From Deltaproteobacteria bacterium (lineage in GTDB: Bacteria > Desulfobacterota > Anaeroferrophillalia > Anaeroferrophillales > Tharpellaceae), in assembly GCA_013153415.1 (NCBI GenBank), contig JAADEO010000032.1:1-18348 (forward strand): a DNA stretch of 18,348 nt, written 5' to 3'. The notes beneath the pieces were generated by a model that made no database searches, was not told the origin of the DNA, and saw only the letters and a list, made by a program, of their open reading frames with translations. Shown piece after piece: positions 15,467 to 18,348 of the stretch; within the stretch, counting starts at the first letter, position 1, and each line of letters opens with the position of its first letter. Position numbers and translations under genes: made by a program.

Positions 15467-16459
15467 GTGAGAGAAATCTGCCTCTGCCTGCTCTTCCTCT
15501 GCCTGCCGGCTCAATTCGCCGCAGCCGACGCCACGGTGATAAAATTCTCCCTGGGAGGCAGGGACATCGAGCGCAACCGCTACAAAATCGACCTGATAAA
15601 ATTGATCCTGAAAAACTCGGATTGCGATTACAACCTGCTCTACTACTATCAGGAACGGGGAGGAGGACACGACGATCAGATCGAAAAACTGGAACAGGGA
15701 ATCATCACCATCAAAACTTTCGGGGCTACGACCGAACTGGAAAACCGACTCATTCCCATCCGGATACCGATTTTCAAGGGTTTGCTGGGCTGCCGGGTTT
15801 TCCTGATCAACAGGAATGATCAATACAAATTCGACCGGGTAACCCGCCTCGAGGATCTGGGTCGGCTCACCGGAATCCAGGGAAAAGGCTGGGCGGACAT
15901 CAAAATTTTGGAAGAGGCCGGCCTCCACCAGATTGCAGTTCCGGGTAAAGCCCTATTCCGCATGCTCAACCAGGGAGGCCGCACCGATTATTTTTCCCGA
16001 GCCCTCTACGAAGCCGTCGGCGAGCTCCAGACCCTGGAAGCCACCTACCCCCAGATAACACTTGAAAAACGAATCCTTCTGACCTATCCTTTCGCGATGT
16101 TTTTCTACATCTCTCCTCGCTTTCCGGAACTGGCAAAAAAATTCGCCCGAAGTTTCCAACAGTTGGTCGCAAACGGCAGATTTGACGCCTTTTTCTATAC
16201 CAATCCATACATCAGGAACGCGATCGGGAAAGTCCGGCCTGAACGGAGAAGGAGATTCCGGATTCCCAACCGTCACCTATCACCCAAGGCCAGAATGCTG
16301 CCTCATAGCTACTGGTTTGATCTGGATCATTTCCGAGAATACAACCCCACAGCCCCCGTTTCCCGCAATACCCCGGCGCAAACGACTCTCCGGAGGCCGC
16401 CGGATGAAGATCCGTTTTTCACAACCGACCCCGCTCTCGCTCACAGGAGGACGAAATGA
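15467..16459 (+). CDS. Secreted substrate-binding-like protein
   Basis: A probable periplasmic protein of about 330 residues. The signal peptide is MREICLCLLFLCLPAQFAAADA, with likely cleavage after the AAA. The body resembles the transporter type-2 substrate-binding fold. Landmarks are LLGCRVFLINR, the segment LEDLGRLTGIQGKGWADIKILEEAGL, then MLNQGGRTDYFSRALYEAVGEL and a later FAMFFYISPRFPEL. The last 60 residues are basic and Pro-rich and look unstructured. GTG at 15467 has GAGG with a 7-base spacer; in-frame ATGs at 15437 and 15452 lack one. The stop overlaps the next start by 4 bases, and the kinase stop is very close upstream, so the four genes look co-transcribed. No ABC permease is nearby, which favours a sensory role, such as presenting a ligand to the kinase, over import. 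The ligand is unknown. Confidence 0.85.
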   Translation: MREICLCLLFLCLPAQFAAADATVIKFSLGGRDIERNRYKIDLIKLILKNSDCDYNLLYYYQERGGGHDDQIEKLEQGIITIKTFGATTELENRLIPIRIPIFKGLLGCRVFLINRNDQYKFDRVTRLEDLGRLTGIQGKGWADIKILEEAGLHQIAVPGKALFRMLNQGGRTDYFSRALYEAVGELQTLEATYPQITLEKRILLTYPFAMFFYISPRFPELAKKFARSFQQLVANGRFDAFFYTNPYIRNAIGKVRPERRRRFRIPNRHLSPKARMLPHSYWFDLDHFREYNPTAPVSRNTPAQTTLRRPPDEDPFFTTDPALAHRRTK

Positions 16460-17226
16460 GTGTATCAGCAATCCCCATCCGCACCCTGAAAAACAACTAT
16501 GCCTGGCTGATCGTCGCCAACCGAAAGCATGCGGCCGTAATCGATCCGGGTGAAGCAGGTCCAGTGCTGCAGGTCCTGACAGAAAAGGGACTGACCCTGG
16601 ATATGATACTGCTGACCCACCTGCATCCTGATCACTGCGGCGGCACACCGGAACTGCACCGGGCTTTCCCCGAAGCCAGGATCGTCATGCACCCGGATGA
16701 CGCCGGGCGGGTTGATTTTCCCGTCAACCAGCAGGTCGGAGAGGGCGACAGCATCGGCTTCAACGAAAACGCTATAACCATCATGCACCTGCCCTGCCAT
16801 ACCCGGGGCTGCGTCGCCTACCGGATCACCGACTATCTTTTTACCGGCGACACCCTTTTTACCGCCGGCTGCGGCAAGTTTTTCGAGGGCACGGCGACCG
16901 AAATGCTGGCCAACCTGAATCGTCTCAAGAACCTGCCGGAAAACCTGATGATCTGCTGCGGGCACGAATACACCGTGGAAAATCTCGCATACGCCACTCA
17001 GGCCGACCCCGACAACGCGGTCTTAAGCGAACGCCTCGCCACAGCCTGCCGGGATGAAGCCGCCGGTCGTTTCCTGGTCCCGGCCCCATTGAGTTTGGAA
17101 CTCAAAACCAACCCCTTTCTCAGACTCGACAATCCGCAACTGCAGCGGAATCTCGGAACCGGCAGCGACCTGGAAACCCTCATCGCCCTCTACAAAATCT
17201 ACTACCAGCAAACTCCGGCAACCTGA
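16456..17226 (+). CDS. gloB: Metallo-beta-lactamase-fold hydrolase, probable glyoxalase II (hydroxyacylglutathione hydrolase)
   Basis: A 256-residue cytoplasmic enzyme expected to cleave S-lactoylglutathione to lactate and thiol, the second step of methylglyoxal detoxification. The metal ligands are visible: THLHPDH (His55, His57, Asp59, His60), His115 in LPCHTRGC, Asp132 in FTGDTLF and His170 in CGHEYT. The run AGCGKFFEGTATEM (137-150) and the C-terminal helical domain with NLAYA, LKTNPFLR are characteristic of GloB rather than other MBL-fold enzymes. AGGAGG sits just before the ATG, which overlaps the preceding stop (ATGA). The substrate thiol could differ if the host lacks glutathione. The gene symbol rests on motif similarity only. 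Confidence 0.9.
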   Translation: MSVSAIPIRTLKNNYAWLIVANRKHAAVIDPGEAGPVLQVLTEKGLTLDMILLTHLHPDHCGGTPELHRAFPEARIVMHPDDAGRVDFPVNQQVGEGDSIGFNENAITIMHLPCHTRGCVAYRITDYLFTGDTLFTAGCGKFFEGTATEMLANLNRLKNLPENLMICCGHEYTVENLAYATQADPDNAVLSERLATACRDEAAGRFLVPAPLSLELKTNPFLRLDNPQLQRNLGTGSDLETLIALYKIYYQQTPAT

Positions 17227-17230
17227 AGAG

Positions 17231-18348
17231 ATGACCATTACACCCACCTCTTGCCAGCATCTGCCGTCGGCTACACTGAGCTTGGTCATTCCCTGTTACA
17301 ATGAAGAAAAGACCCTGGCCCGATGCGTAGACCGGGTCTTGGAAATCGCCGATAGTTCTCTGCAACTGGAAATCATTATTGTCGATGACGGTTCCCGTGA
17401 CAACAGCCTGAAAGTCGCCCTTGAACTGGCCGCCAATCATCCTCAGATCAAGGTCCTGCAACAACCCCGTAATCTCGGCAAAGGGGCGGCGTTGCGTGCC
17501 GGCTTCGCCGAAGCCACCGGCGATTTCGTCGCTGTCCAGGATGCCGATCTCGAGTACGACCCCCGAGATCTGAAACGGCTGCTTGTACCTTTGCGCGAAG
17601 GCCGGGCTGATGTTGTTCTGGGTTCCCGGTTTCTGACCACCGAAGTCCATCGGGTTTTCCGCTTCTGGCACGCCCTTGGCAACCGCTTTCTGACCCTGCT
17701 TTCCAACATGTTCACTGATCTCAACCTCACCGACATGGAAACCTGCTACAAGGTTTTTCGCCGCGACGTCATCCAGCAGATCACTTTACGGGAAAACCGT
17801 TTCGGTTTCGAACCCGAAGTCATTGCCAAACTCGCCCGCCTAAGATTGAGGATTTACGAAATGGGCATCTCCTATTTCGGCCGCAGTTATGAAGAGGGCA
17901 AGAAAATCGGGATCCGGGACGGCTTCCGTGCCCTCTACTGCATCCTCAAGTACAACCTCCCTCAGGCACCACCGGTCATCCAATTTTTCTTTTACACCCT
18001 GATCAGCACTCTGGCCGCCATTGCCAACCTGTTATTCTTTCTCCTTTTCTTTCATTTCGGCTGGGGAGCCGGCCTGGCGGCACCGGCCGCCTTCATCCTG
18101 GCGGCCATAGTCAATTACCTGCTCTGCATAAAAATTATTTTCCGTCATCGGGCTCGCTGGAGTTCGAGTGGTGAACTGGTCGCTTACAGCCTGGTGGTGG
18201 CCGGGGTCTGCCTTTACGACTGGTGGTGCACCAGTTTTCTCCTGATGCACGGCCTGTCCCCGGCAACGGCCAAAATCGTGGCCACCGGAACCGGCCTGAT
18301 CCTCAATTTCCTCGGCCGGCGCTATTTCGTATTTCCTGAAAAAAGCTC
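17231..18348 (+). CDS. Polyprenyl-phosphate glycosyltransferase (GT2) fused to GtrA-like membrane domain, 3' partial
   Basis: Reads open from ATG 17231 to the window edge (372 codons; no stop seen). Residues 15-235 are a dolichyl-phosphate-mannose-synthase-like GT-A domain: LSLVIPCYNEE, IIIVDDGSRDNS (Asp52, Asp53), NLGKGAALRAGF, the metal-binding QDADLEYD (Asp104, Asp106), and FGFEPEVIAKL. Residues about 248-370 hold four hydrophobic segments and end in NFLGRRYFVF, typical of GtrA-family flippase-like proteins. The protein probably loads a sugar onto a lipid carrier and helps move it across the inner membrane for envelope glycosylation. It begins 4 bases after the gloB stop with a weak GAAGAG upstream, so translation is likely coupled. 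The real end should be just outside the window. Confidence 0.9.
   Translation, partial: MTITPTSCQHLPSATLSLVIPCYNEEKTLARCVDRVLEIADSSLQLEIIIVDDGSRDNSLKVALELAANHPQIKVLQQPRNLGKGAALRAGFAEATGDFVAVQDADLEYDPRDLKRLLVPLREGRADVVLGSRFLTTEVHRVFRFWHALGNRFLTLLSNMFTDLNLTDMETCYKVFRRDVIQQITLRENRFGFEPEVIAKLARLRLRIYEMGISYFGRSYEEGKKIGIRDGFRALYCILKYNLPQAPPVIQFFFYTLISTLAAIANLLFFLLFFHFGWGAGLAAPAAFILAAIVNYLLCIKIIFRHRARWSSSGELVAYSLVVAGVCLYDWWCTSFLLMHGLSPATAKIVATGTGLILNFLGRRYFVFPEKS

Noticed and set aside
1..18348. CRISPR arrays, transposon ends, tandem repeats or rRNA
   Set aside because: No regularly spaced repeats, transposase motifs or rRNA-like sequence were seen on reading through.

Overview
This window looks like ordinary chromosome from a GC-rich Gram-negative bacterium, most likely a deltaproteobacterium-type lineage (Desulfobacterota or a relative). 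That placement is inference. It rests on the gene order thrS-infC-rpmI-rplT-pheS-pheT-ihfA-merR ending at a tRNA-Pro gene, on AGGAGG-type ribosome binding sites, and on lipoprotein and Sec signal peptides. I see no integrase, transposase, CRISPR array or phage gene.

Layout. At the left, on the + strand, are a thioredoxin-fold lipoprotein (about 90-647) and a crotonase-family protein lacking both classical catalytic glutamates (854-1633). From 1637 to about 12447 every gene is on the minus strand. In transcription order these are cysS, tRNA-Val(GAC), a rho-independent terminator, thrS, infC, rpmI, rplT, pheS, pheT, ihfA, a MerR-type regulator, tRNA-Pro(GGG) followed by a perfect 13-bp hairpin, and pabB. 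This block supplies translation (three aminoacyl-tRNA synthetases, IF-3, L35, L20 and two tRNAs), nucleoid architecture (IHF alpha) and folate synthesis (PabB).

A gene-poor stretch of about 380 bases (12448-12828) separates this block from + strand genes. It contains several inverted repeats and a T-tract that no gene explains. Then come tRNA-Leu(CAG) with its own terminator and a tightly packed four-gene operon. The operon holds a membrane-bound hybrid histidine kinase (13031-15433), a secreted solute-binding-like protein (15467-16459), a glyoxalase-II-type metallo-hydrolase (16456-17226) and a polyprenyl-phosphate glycosyltransferase fused to a GtrA-like membrane domain (17231 to beyond the window edge).

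The most noteworthy observations are these. (1) infC appears to start at an ATA codon behind a near-perfect ribosome binding site, which fits the known rare-start autoregulation of IF-3. (2) The kinase and binding-protein pair looks like a sensory unit coupled to a metabolic enzyme and an envelope glycosyltransferase. (3) The region around 12570-12717 has the look of a structured RNA or a repeat element. (4) The crotonase has a non-canonical active site. (5) pabB has a probable TTG start whose codon is part of a TTGACA box. No clearly new defence or mobile system is visible.
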